Shown here piece by piece: positions 36,913 through 47,447 of a stretch of DNA of 64,000 nt. The stretch is from positions 25,689,445 to 25,753,444 of the forward strand of contig CP141132.1 of NCBI GenBank assembly GCA_035236585.1, given 5' to 3'. How positions within the stretch are numbered: the stretch's first letter is position 1; each line of letters begins with the position of its first letter. Below the pieces are notes generated by a model. That model did no database searches and was not told where the DNA came from. It saw nothing but the letters and a program-made list of their open reading frames with translations. Origin of the DNA: Warburgia ugandensis. Taxonomy: Eukaryota; Streptophyta; Magnoliopsida; Canellales; Canellaceae. Position numbers and translations under genes: made by a program.

Positions 36913-38682
36913 TTCTGGTGGATGCGTGATCATTGCATCAACATAGCAAATAAGGAACATAGAGTTTACTTGATTGTCCTTAGGATCTCAAATTATGATG
37001 TTATCTTGGGCATGGACTGGTTAACCCAGCATGGAGCAATGATTGACTATTGCAAGTAGAGAGTTACTTCCATGAACCAAGAGGGGACTCCTATATTTTT
37101 CAAGGGAGATTAAATATGGTAAGAATGGTTGTCATTTCAGTCATGAAGGCTGCATGATTGATTCCTATGTGGTGATAAGCCTACTTGGCCAGTATAGTTT
37201 CTTGGGAAGGAACTTAATAGAAGATAGATGATATTGATGTTGTTTAGGAATTTGAGGACGTCTTGCCAGTGCAATTGCCCTAATTGGCACCTAGAAGGGA
37301 TATGGACTTCACCATTGAATTGATGCCAGGGATTGCACCCATCTCCAAGGAACCATATAGAATGGCACTAGTAGAATTGAAGGAGTTAAAGGTGCAATTA
37401 CAAGAGTTGTTGGACTAAGGATTTATTCATCAAGGTGTTTCACCTTGGGGAGCCCTAGTCTTATTTGTCAAGAAGAAGGATGGGTCATTGAGGCTATGCA
37501 TATATTATCGATTACTGAATAAAGTTACGATTAAGAATAAGTATCCCTTACCTCCCATCAATGACCTCTTCGATTAGTTGCAATCTAGTAAGATCTTTTC
37601 AAAGATCGATTTGAGGTCAGGGTATTATTAGTTGAGGATCTGAGATGAGGACATCTACAAGATAGTTTTTCATGCATGATATGGCCATTATGAATTTCTA
37701 GTAACACCATTTGGCCTAACAAATGGTCCTGCTATATTTATGGATTTTATGAATAGAATATTCAAGGAATATGTTTAAAAATTCAGCATTGTATTTGTTG
37801 ATCATATTATTATCTATGGTAAGATTTTGGAGGAGTATAGGGAGCACTTCCAAATTGTATTAATAACACTTCAGATTGACCATTTTTATGTAAAATTTAG
37901 TAAGTGTGAGTTTTGGCTCAATCAAGTCTAATTCCGTGGTCATATCATCTTCAAAGATGGAGTAGCGATAGTTTGTAAAAATGTAGAAGCCAATAATGAT
38001 TAGGAGAGACCTAAAGTGGTTTTTGAGATTCATAATTTTTCTTGTTTAGGTGGGATATTATAGGAGATTCATTGAAGGATTTTCTTGCATTGCTCAGCCT
38101 TTAACATAGTTGACCTCGAAGGAAACAAAATTTCAATGGACAAATGAGTGTGAGCAGAGTTTTCAAGAGTTGAAGAGAAGTCTCACCACAATGTGGGTTT
38201 TGATCTTATTAGTGGGTTGTGGTGGATTTGTTGTGTACAATAATGCTTTTGGCAAGGGTTTAGGTTGTGTATCATTGTAACATGGTAAGGTAATCGCATA
38301 TGCATCTAGACAACTAAACACTCATGAGGTGAATTGTCCCACACATGATTTGGAGTTAGCTACAATGGAAGTTGGACCACATCATGATGGACTTTATAGT
38401 GTGACTACTAAGAACTTCTTGCAGACACAACATCATATGGGTGATTGCGGACATATTGACTAAGTTTCCACATTTCCTTTGTATTAGACAGAAGTAGTCA
38501 CTAGAGAGTCTATCCAAAATACATATCAAAGATGTCATGAGTGTACATGGTGTGCCTTTGACTATCATATCGAATAGAGATAGTAGGTTTATTTCTAATT
38601 TCCAGCAAAGTGGACAAGAAGGTTTGGTATTTCTACTGGATTTAGTACAACATTTATCTTGCAGATTCATCAATAGTCCAAG
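36913..38682 (+). mobile_element. Chromovirus-like element S: protease end, RT, RNase H, first part of integrase
   Basis: At about 36985-37065 is ISNYDVILGMDWLTQHGAMI, the protease-to-RT junction of chromoviruses. The RT region (37240-37980) includes [13 protein letters not shown]-type sequence near 37535. RNase H ends near 38370 with [20 protein letters not shown]. Integrase-core sequence (VHGVPLTIISNRDSRF) lies at about 38540-38595. The integrase region is interrupted at 38683 by the small-element cluster and resumes at about 47963. Broken, many breaks. Confidence 0.87.
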
Positions 38683-38769
38683 TGTAAAGCCTGGGCTCCC
38701 ACAGTCACAATATTGTTTGCTATCGAGTAAGTGGATAATATTGTGATTGTGGGAACCTTGGTTATTACA
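38683..38769. repeat. 87-bp mini-module with long inverted termini
   Basis: TGTAAAGCCTGGG and CACAGTCACAATATTG at the left are mirrored by CAATATTGTGATTGTG-like sequence, then CCTTGGTTATTACA, at the right, leaving a loop of about 18 bases. An initiator-Met-like priming site TTGGTATTAGAGC follows at 38771. This is the smallest complete module and a strong hairpin. Confidence 0.8.
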
Positions 38770-38998
38770 GTTGGTATTAGAGCAAGTTCCCCTCATGGTG
38801 GGGCTAGCTACTCATTGTTAGTGAGGATGCAAGTTCCCTAAGGGGGGAAGAGGGGGCCTTGTGGCTCTAAGCTTGACAGGTCCAAGGTGGGCTCTCAGGG
38901 GGGTGTTTGCCTAGGTGACCCCTAGAATTAGTCCCATACTTCTCGAGGATAGGGAGCTGTGTGGGTTATAAGTGTTCGGGGAACTCGTAAGGTCACAA

Positions 38999-39370
38999 TG
39001 CATTTTGCAGGCAGTCCCAATGTGTGGTTCTTGATAGAAACAAAACCTTGCAGGCTGTGCCAAGGTGGCATTCCCAAAGAGAACAATATTGCATCTGCTA
39101 TGCACTCTGATACACAAAACAACGCATTCTATAGGTTGTCTTAAGGTGGGATCTTGATAGAAGCAAAACTTTGTAGGCTGTGCCAAGGTGGCATTCCAAA
39201 AGAGGACAATATTGTATCTGCTTTGCACTCTAATATGTAGAACAAGGTGTTATATGGGCCGTCCCAAGGTGGGATTTCTGATAGAAGAAAAACCTTGAGG
39301 GTCGTGCCAAGGTGGCATTCCTAAAGAGGACAATATTGTATCTACTATGCACTCTAATACATAGAACAAT
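38999..39370. repeat. 124-bp tandem subrepeat, three units
   Basis: Markers GCAGTCCCAATG (39011), GGTTGTCTTAAGG (39135) and GGCCGTCCCAAGG (39258) define a 123-124-bp period. Each unit carries AGAAGCAAAACC-like, CCAAGGTGGCATTCC and GAGGACAATATTGTATC strings. The same subrepeat recurs at 44511-44880 and about 45930-46230, and in inverted form inside the 270-bp modules. Confidence 0.85.
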
Positions 39371-39860
39371 GCATTTTCCCTTCAGAGAAGAGCAAAGCCA
39401 TGTAGCTTCGGCTAGAGTCAACAATATTATGACTGTGGGAACCCTGGCTGGTAATAGAGCCAGTTGCTCTTGTGGTGTGGGCTAACCAATCGTTGTCTCC
39501 CCAAGGGGGCCTTGCAGTCCTAAGCCTGACTAGTGCAAGGTGGGATCTTAGGGGGGTGTCTACTTGGGTGACCTCGAGAATTAGTCCCATACCACCTGGG
39601 GAGAGGGAGCCGGGGGAGTTATAAGAGTTCGAGGAACGCTTACAATCACAACACATACTACAGGTAGCCCAAGGTGGGATTCCCAATAGAAGCAAAACCT
39701 TACGGGCCATGCTAAGGTGGCATTCCTAAAGAGAACAATATTGTATTTATTGTGCACTTTGATACACATAACAACACAATTTTGCTTGGGGAAGAGCAAA
39801 GTTGTGCTGCTTTGGCCAAAGCGGACAATATTGTGATTATGGGACCCCCCACTGATACAA

Positions 39861-39925
39861 TTAGTATCAGAGCCAGTTCCTCTTGTGGTGTGGGCTAGCC
39901 TCTTATTACAGTTGCTCTAATACCA
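39861..39925. repeat. Face-to-face priming-site junction, copy 1
   Basis: TTAGTATCAGAGCC on the plus strand and, 40 bases later, GCTCTAATACCAATTG, its inverse. The spacer contains CAGTTCCTCTTGTGGTG and TTATTACAGTT. The same arrangement occurs at 46631-46694. Confidence 0.75.
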
Positions 39926-40767
39926 ATTGCAACTGTAACACCCCAGGATTCCAACAGTCACAATATTATCCGCTTTGGGGCCCCCATACACCCCTCATGG
40001 ATTTGTTCTTCTCTAGTTTAAGGAAAAACACATTGTGATCGTTAAATTCCCTGAACTCATATAAACAGCCCAGTTTCCTCTCCCTAGGCGATGTGGGACT
40101 AATTCTCTATCCTTCACCCTAGCTTAAAAGCCTCCAACCTTCTCTTGGCCTGCTCTCATTGGCCCAGAGCGTCCTCGCGTGATAGCCATAACCAGGCACC
40201 CATGTGCGGCTAGCTACCACACTGCGAGGGGAACTGGCTCTAATACCATTTCATATGTGTTTTGGCTGGATCATAGGGGTTTTCAATGGGTTTATTACAA
40301 GTATTTACATTATACATGTCAACATTTCTAGACAAAAGATCATGTATAAAACACGTACTTCTCATGTAGATGCATTCATAAAATTCTCCTACCTTCAAGT
40401 AGTGATCCATCTCTTCAGATCTTCCATGATCCTGACTGACGTATCTAATCTGTAAATCCATACATACTGTTAATATTTATACAATCTGAATAGTCCTATC
40501 TACATCCTTTGTCTGATCTTGTCCTTTGATATAAAGGATCTAGATCTTGTGTATTCCTTTCTTTGATCTTGATCTTTCATAGATCCTTTGATCAACAATT
40601 TATACTTGTTGATAAAGATCAAGGGCTTAGATCTTCTATCATCTAGTTCTTCTTTGAACTAAGTTTAGTTGTTTGATCATCCCTAAGGAGGATGATCTTG
40701 GTTCTCTTCCTTGAACCATAATTGATCAAGGGTTCAGATCTTTTATTCTACTTGATCTATGTTGCAA

Positions 40768-40805
40768 GCAATATATATATATATATATATATCATCATCA
40801 TCATC
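40768..40805. repeat. AT and ATC microsatellites
   Basis: An AT run of about 22 bases followed by four to five TCA units. Confidence 0.85.
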
Positions 40806-40925
40806 AAGAAGTATTTATTTCTTTTTATTGTTCTTGATCATTCAAGATCCAATGGATCTTGTTTGATCTTCCTTATCTTACTTACAATTTTTATTAGGGT
40901 TAGATAATTTACTAACCTTTTATGC

Positions 40926-40927
40926 TC

Positions 40928-40957
<30 letters not shown>
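40926..40957. repeat. ATT microsatellite
   Basis: About ten TTA/ATT units. Confidence 0.88.
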
Positions 40958-40958
<1 letters not shown>

Positions 40959-41485
40959 ACCAGTTAATGTTTTACTGGTTGAAGATAACTTATTTCAGCC
41001 TAAGTCTACACTGCTCCTCTTATTTCCAATTGGAGAAGGCTTATTAGCTGAATGGGTGAACACAAAGTGGTTACTTCAATCCTCATGTAAGGAGGCATTT
41101 AGACCTCACAAACGTCAATGGAAAGTAGGAGAAGAGCGAGGTTCTATTAGAAAACCCCCTTAACCACTATGTTCACCATTCACTAGAGTGGCCTTAGCTC
41201 AACCTTTCATAAGGTTCTTATGAACATGTTAACCCTAGGTACTCTATCTAATTGATTTTAATTAAGTCCATGAACATTTAAAATTTCATTCATGGGGTTT
41301 ATTATTCTCCTAGTTTGGGCCAAGGATTTGATGATCCTTATATTGTCCTACTAACTATAGCCCTTACTAATTAAGTCCAAGTCAAATAATTCACTCTTAT
41401 TTGTGTCATGAAACTCTACTTTCTCATTAGATTTCATTTTTGGTGTTTTATGCTCTTTATCTCATAACTAGTTTAACAATTAAAG

Positions 41486-42517
41486 TAGTTATAGGGGTGA
41501 GCTAGGAGATGTTAGTTAGGTAGTTGTGAGTCAAAAGACCTTAAGAGTTAGTTTCATATCGCTAATGGGAAAGTGACTGGGCTGGTTATAAGGGTTTCAG
41601 GAACTCTATCTATCACAATGCATTTTCCCTGGGAACTTGGTTTTCATGGGGGAACAAAGCCATGACTACTGTCGGTGTATGGGCATCATCCATGGACAAC
41701 AGACAATATTGTGACAGTTGGACCCTTAGGGTGTGATAAATGGTATCAGAGCCAAACCTTCACCCGGTGTGTGGCTGGTTGGCAGACGGGGACGTCCATT
41801 CTGTAGTGGGGGTGAGCCAAGAGATGCTAGTTAGGCAGTTGTGAGGCAAGAGACCTTAAGAGTTAGTCCCATATCGATAAGGGGAAAGAGACTAGACTGG
41901 TTATGAGGGTTCAAGGAACTCTACCTGTCACAATGCATTTTCCTTGGGAACTTGGTTTCTAGGGGGAACAAAGCTGTGACTACTGCTGGTGTATGGGCAC
42001 TATTAGTGGACAACAGACAATATTGTGACAGTTGGACCCTTGGGGTGTTATAAATTGATAAGAGTTAGGAGGACTTTACATGCAACAAGGCCTTTTCCCA
42101 CAAGAGAAGAACAAAGCTATGCGGGGCTGGGTGATATGGGCCCCAGTCTCCAAAGTTGACAATATTGTTGTGTATGGGCCCTCGGGCTATTATAAATGAT
42201 ATCAGAGCTGACCCCTGACCCGATGTGTGGTTGGTCAGCGGACAAGGACGTCTGTTCCCTAGTGGGGGTGAGGGGTGAGCCAAGAGACGCTGGGTAGGCA
42301 GTTGTAAGGCAAGAGACTTTAAGAGTTAGTCCCACATTGCTAAGGGGAAAGTGAGTGGGCTGGTTATAAGGGTTCAAGGAACTTTACCTGTCAAGGTCCC
42401 TTTTCCCTGGGAACTTGGTTTCCATGAGGGAACAAAGCTGTGACTGCTGTCGGTGTATGGGCACCATTAGTGGAAAGCGGACAATATCTTGATAGTTGGA
42501 CCCATGGGCTGTTATAG
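41486..42517 (+). repeat. Three tandem copies of a second small-element subtype
   Basis: The string GGGGTGAGC followed by AGAGAC/GCTAGTTAGGCAGTTGTGAG-like sequence recurs near 41488, 41808 and 42265. Each copy leads into a TAGTCCCA(C/T)AT block, a GGGAACTTGGTTTC block and a GACAATATTGTGACAGTTGG-like end, then TGGTATCAGAGCC (41741) or TGATATCAGAGC (42197). Spacing is about 322 and 457 bp. This looks like LTR-internal-LTR concatemers made by unequal recombination. Confidence 0.75.
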
Positions 42518-43250
42518 TAATAGTTGAGGGTCCCACAGCCACAATATTATTTGCGTTGGGTTTTCCCTCATAGCTTTGCACTCCCTCAAAGGGAAAACAC
42601 AATGTTTTGTGTATCAGAGTGCACAACAAATACAATATTGTCCTCTTTGGGAAGGCTACCTTAGCACATCTTGTAAGGTTTTGCTTTTGTAGGGAATCCC
42701 ACCTTGGAACAGCTAGTAGAACGCATTGCGATAGTTAGAGTTCTCTGAAGTATTATAACTAGCCTAGTTCCCTCTCCCCTAGCAATTTGGGTCTAACTCT
42801 TAGGGTCACCCCCACAATCCTATAGCTTGACCCCCACCAAGACAAGCACGTCAGGGCCCCCTCTTCCCCCCTTAGGGAACACACAACCTTGTGTGCATGA
42901 ATGCTCACATGCAGTTAACAGCCACACCATAAGGGGAACTAGCTCTAATATCAGTTGTAATAACAAAGGTTCCAATAGTGAGATATTGTCCACTTTGGCA
43001 CAGATTGCCCCACGGCTTTAAAATGCACCATAAATGTTGGAGATTCCTGAACTTCTATAACCTGCCTAGGTCCCTTTCCCCTAATAGTATGGGACTAACT
43101 CTTGGGGTCACCTAGGCAGATAGCCCCTTGAGAACCCACACTAATTAGGTTTAGGGTCACAAGGCCCCCTCTTCCATCCTAAGGGAACCCGCATCCTCGC
43201 AGACAATGAGTGGCTGACCCACACCACTAGGTGAATGGGCTTTGATACCA
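42518..43250 (-). repeat. Composite module pair C-B, copy 1
   Basis: Minus-oriented module C (about 42518-42955) followed by minus-oriented module B (42956-43250). Their priming-site-like ends are GCTCTAATATCA (42942-42953) and GCTTTGATACCA (43239-43250). The same pair in the same order lies at 46697-47447. Confidence 0.7.
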
Positions 43251-44018
43251 ACTGCAACTACTAGGGGTTCCAAAGTCACAATGTTGTATTTGCTGTGCAC
43301 TCTGGTACACGAAACAACATGTTCTATGGGCTGTCCCAAGGTGGGATTCTTGATAGAAGTAAAACCTTATGGGTCGTACGAAGGTGGCATTCACAAAGAG
43401 GACAATATTGTATATGTTGTGCACTCTGATACATGGAATGTCACATTTTTCTTACAAGGAAGAGCAAAGCCATGCGACATTGGCCAAAGCAGACAATATT
43501 ATGACTGTGGGAACCTTGACTGTTACAATTAGCTGCATGGCTTATCTATTACGTGTAGGAAAAATGTGTTATTCTATGTATAAGAATGCATAAAAAATAT
43601 AATATTGTTGTGTCTAGGAATACCACCTTGGCACAGCCCAAAGAATGCATTGTTCCTTGTATTAGAGTGCATAGCAGATACAATATTCTTACTGCGGGAC
43701 CCCTGATTGTTACACTTCGTATCAGAGCCAATTCCTCTCTTGGTGTGGACTAGCTGCTTGTTGCGCACGAGGACATGGGTTCCCTAAGGGAGGAAGAGGG
43801 GGCCTTGTGGCCATAAGCCTGATTGGTCCAAGGTGGGCTCTCAGGGGGGTGCCTTCCTGGGTGACCCCGAGAGTCAGTCCCATATTGCCTGGGGAGAGGG
43901 AGTTAGGCGGGTTATAAGTTTTGAAAATTTTAATAGTTGTGATGTGTTTTAAAGCCGTGAGGTACTCTTTGCCAAAGCAAACAATATCACAAAATTGGAA
44001 CCCTAGTTATTACAATAT

Positions 44019-44291
44019 TGTAAGAGTCGGGGTTCCACAGTCACAATATTGTCTGTTCTAGGTTTTCCCTCATAGCTTTGCTCTTCCCTGAAGGAAAAAT
44101 GCATTGTTTAATGTATCAGAGTGGACATCAAATACAATATTCTCCTCTTTATGAATGCCACCTTGGCATGGCTTATAAAGTTTTGCTTCTGTCAAGATCC
44201 CACCTTGGGATGGCCTGTAGAACACATTGTTTCATTTATCAGAGTGGACAACGAATATAATATTGTGACTATGGGACCCTCGACTGTTACA
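44019..44291 (+). mobile_element. Complete LTR-like module A, copy 1
   Basis: Starts TGTAAGAGTCGGGG, ends CGACTGTTACA, about 273 bp, with inverted termini, and is followed one base later by TTGGTATTAGAG. Its left neighbour ends TTACA four bases before, giving a near-palindromic junction around 44005-44040. Confidence 0.78.
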
Positions 44292-44510
44292 GTTGGTATT
44301 AGAGTCAGTTTCCCTCATGGTACGGGCTAGCTGCTCCTTGTTCGTGAGGATGCAGGTTCCTTAAGGGGGGAAGAGGGGGCCTAACTGGTCCAAGGTGGCC
44401 AGTTAGGGTTTTTTTTTTGCCTAGGTGACCCCGAGAATTAGTCCCATACTACCCATGGAGAGGTAGCAGGGTAGGTTATAAGAGTTTAGGGAACTCTTAT
44501 AGTCACAATG

Positions 44511-44880
44511 CATTTTGCAGGTAGTCCCAAGGTGTGATTTCCGACAGAAACAAAACTTTGTGGGCCATACCAAGGTGGCATTCCCAAAGAGGACAATATT
44601 GTATTTGTTGTGCACTCTGATACAAGGAACAATGCATTCTGCTAGTTGTCCCAAGGTGGGATTCTCGATAGAAGCAAAACCTTGTAGGTTGTACCAAGGT
44701 GGCATTCCTAAAGAGGATAATATTGTATCCGCTTTGCACTCTAATACATAGAACAATGAGCTCCGCAAGCCATCCCAATGTGGGATTCTAGAAAAAAGCA
44801 AAACCTTGTGGGTCATGCCAAGGAGGCATTCCTAAAGAGGACAATATTGTATCTGCTATGCACTCTGATCCATGAAGCAA
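44511..44880. repeat. 124-bp tandem subrepeat, second array
   Basis: Units marked GTAGTCCCAAGG (44521), GTTGTCCCAAGG (44645) and CCATCCCAATG (44770), with a period of 124-125 bp. Confidence 0.85.
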
Positions 44881-45247
44881 TGCATTTTCTCTTCAAGGAA
44901 GAGCAAAGCCATGAGACTTTGGTCAAAGTCAACAATATTGTAACTATGAGAACCTCGTCTATTACAATTAGTATTAGAGCTAGTTCCCTGCGTGGTGTGG
45001 GCTAGCCACTCATTGACTACGAGGATGAAGGTTTCTTAAGGGTGGAAGAGGGGGTTTTGTGGCCCTAAGCTTGAATGGTCCAAGGTGGCTCTCAAGGGAG
45101 TGTCTCCCTGGGTGTCCTTGAGAGTTAATCCCACATCACCCAGGGAGAGTGAGCTAGGTGGGTTATAAAAGTTTGGGAAACTCTAACCGTTGTGATGCAT
45201 TTTAAAGTAGTGAGGCACTCAGTGCCAAATCGAACAATATCACACTA

Positions 45248-45292
45248 TTGGGACCCTAGCTATTACAATATTGTAATAGTCAGGGTCCCACA
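45248..45292. repeat. Palindromic module junction
   Basis: GGGACCCTAGCTATTACA and TGTAATAGTCAGGGTCCC face each other across ATAT. Two modules meet end to end in opposite sense. Confidence 0.85.
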
Positions 45293-45542
45293 TTCACAAT
45301 AATGTCTATTTTGGGTTTCCCCTCACAGCTTTGCTTTTTCCCATGGGAAAAGCATTGTTTTGTGTATCAGAATGAACATTGGATACAATATTGTCCTCTT
45401 TGGGAATGCTACCTTGGCACAGCCCACAAGGTTTTGTTTCTATTGGGATTCCACCATGGGACAGCTTGTAGAACACAGTGTTTTGTGTATTAGAGGTCAC
45501 AATGGATATAATACTGTGACTGTGGGGCCCCCGAATGTTACA
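45272..45542 (+). mobile_element. Complete LTR-like module A, copy 2
   Basis: Starts TGTAATAGTCAGGG, ends CGAATGTTACA, 271 bp, and is followed by a good initiator-Met site TGGTATCAGAGC at 45545-45556. Same organisation as 44019-44291. Confidence 0.8.
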
Positions 45543-45682
45543 GCTGGTATCAGAGCTAGTTCCCCTCGTGGTGTGGGATAGCTACTCTTTGTCCGCGAGG
45601 ATGCAAGTTCCCTAATGGGGGAACGAGGGCCTAGCTACCCTAAGCCTGACTGGTCCAAGGTGGGCTGTTAGGCATGTTTCTG

Positions 45683-45834
45683 TGTAGCATCCTTGATTTT
45701 TAGAACTCTTAATGTTCTTAAATTAAGACTTAAATATACATAAAATATAGGAAATTTAATATATTCTTTTTCATCCCAATTTAATATTTTCCAAACTTTA
45801 CCAAATTTGGGATTTAAAAATTAGGGATGTTACA
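45683..45834. mobile_element. 152-bp miniature element inserted in the cluster
   Basis: Begins TGTAGCATCCTTGATTTTTA and ends TTAGGGATGTTACA, so its ends are inverted repeats of about 20 bp. Flanks TTCTG and GTCTG agree at 4 of 5 bases, and removing it restores the GTGTCTGCCT(G/A)GGTGACC string seen elsewhere in the cluster. It could be a MITE or a very small LTR-like element. Confidence 0.7.
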
Positions 45835-46630
45835 GTCTGCCTAGGTGACCTTGAGAGTTGTCCCATACAACTCGAGGAGAGGGAGCAGGGAGGGTTATAA
45901 GAGTTTGAGGAACTCTTACGGTCACAATGCATTCTGTGGGTAGTCCCAAGGTGTGATTCTTGTATTTGTTGTGCACTTTGATACTTGGAACATTGCATTC
46001 CACTGGTCATCCTGAGTGGGATTCCCAATAGAAGCAAAACTTTGCAGGCCATGCCAAGGATGCATTCCTAAAGAGGGAAATATTGTATCCACTTTGCACT
46101 TTAATACACAGAAGAATGCTTTCTACGGGCCATCCCAAGATGGGATTCTTGATAGAAGAAAAACCTTGCAGGTCGTGCCAAGGTGGCATTCCCAAAGAGG
46201 ATAATATTGAATATGCTGTGCACTTTGATACATGGAACAATGCATTTTCCATTCAGGGAAGAACAAAGCCTTGTGACTTCGGCTGAAGTCGACAATATTG
46301 TGATTGTGGGAACCTTGGCTATTACAATTGGTATTAGAGCCAGTTCCCCTCATGGTGTGGGCTAGCCACTCATTGTTTGCGATGATGAGGGTTCCCTAGG
46401 GGGCCTTGCTACCCCAAGCCTGACAAGTCCAAGGTGGGATCTCATTGGGGTGTTTGCCTAGGTGACCCTTAGAGTTAGTCCTATATCGCCCGGGGAGAGG
46501 GAGCTGGGTGGGTTATAATAGTTCATGGAATTCTTATAGTCACATTTTTCCTTTAAGGAAGAGCAAAGTTGTGCAGCCTTGGAAAAAAAGTGGACAATAA
46601 TATGACTGTGGGATCCCTTATTGGTATAAT

Positions 46631-46694
46631 TGGTATCAAAGCTAGTTCCTCTCATGGTATGGGGTAACCACTTATTACAGTTGCTCTGATATCA
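46631..46694. repeat. Face-to-face priming-site junction, copy 2
   Basis: TGGTATCAAAGC, a spacer with TTATTACAGTT, then GCTCTGATATCA. It parallels 39861-39925 closely, so the arrangement is inherited rather than accidental. Confidence 0.75.
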
Positions 46695-46696
46695 AC

Positions 46697-47447
46697 TGTA
46701 CTAACTAGGGGTCCCATAGTCACAATATTGTCTACTTTGGGTTTCCCCTCATAGCTTTGCTATCCCTCGAAGGGAAGATGCATTACTCTATGTATCAGAG
46801 TGCACAACAGATACAATATTGTCCTCTTTGGGAGTGCCACCTTGGCATAGCTAGCATGGTTTTGCTTTCGTAAAGAATCCCACCTTGGGACAGCCCGTAG
46901 AATGCATTGTAACAGTTAGAGTTCTTGAAATTCTTATAACTAGCTCAGTTCTCTCTCCCTAGGCAATGTGGGACTAACTCTTAGTACCACCCCCACAATC
47001 GTATAGTTTTACACCCACCATGGGCCTCCCACCAAGATAGGCATGTCTAGGCCTCCAATTCCTCCCTTAGGGAACACGTGTCCTCGCTTGTGTGAGTGCC
47101 CACGTGTGACTAATAGCCACACCACGAGGGGAACTAGCTCTGATACCAATTGTAACAGCCAGGGTTCCAATAGTGTGATATTGTCTACTTTGGAACAAAG
47201 TCTCTTAAGGCTTTAAAACACATCACAATTGTTGGAGTTTCCTGAACTTCTATAACCTGCCTAGTTCCCTCTCCTCGGGCAGTATGGGACTAACTCTCTG
47301 GGTCACCCATGCAAACACTCGCCTAGGAAGCAACCTTGTACCAGTCAGGTTTAGGGTTGCAAGGCCCCCTCTTCCCTTAGGGAACCCCCGTCCTGGTGGA
47401 TGACAAGATTTTAGCCCACACCCTGAGGGAAACGAGCTTTGATACCA
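46697..47447 (-). repeat. Composite module pair C-B, copy 2
   Basis: Module C (46697-47150) followed by module B (47151-47447), both minus-oriented, with priming-site-like ends at 47137-47148 and 47436-47447. Same order as 42518-43250. It is followed directly by a short module A (47450-47661) whose other end has a rightward priming-like site. Confidence 0.7.

Larger units (their letters stand above)
40249..41485. mobile_element. Unclassified AT-rich insertion within the small-element cluster
   Basis: About 1.2 kb lacking the cluster's markers. It abuts an inverted priming site (GCTCTAATACCA, 40237-40248), so it could be a minus-strand LTR beginning there. It is rich in GATC-containing words (GATCTTG, TTGATCA) and contains AT, TCA and ATT microsatellites. 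No frame and no clear termini. Confidence 0.4.

Noticed and set aside
38356-38796. A 146-residue minus-strand frame.
   Set aside because: It is antisense to recognisable integrase and cluster sequence of element S.
44421-44816. A 131-residue frame and many 60-110-residue frames sharing phrases such as CIRVHNKYNIV.
   Set aside because: They are translations of the 124-bp subrepeat and module bodies of the small-element cluster; the repeated phrases come from repeated DNA, not from a protein family.
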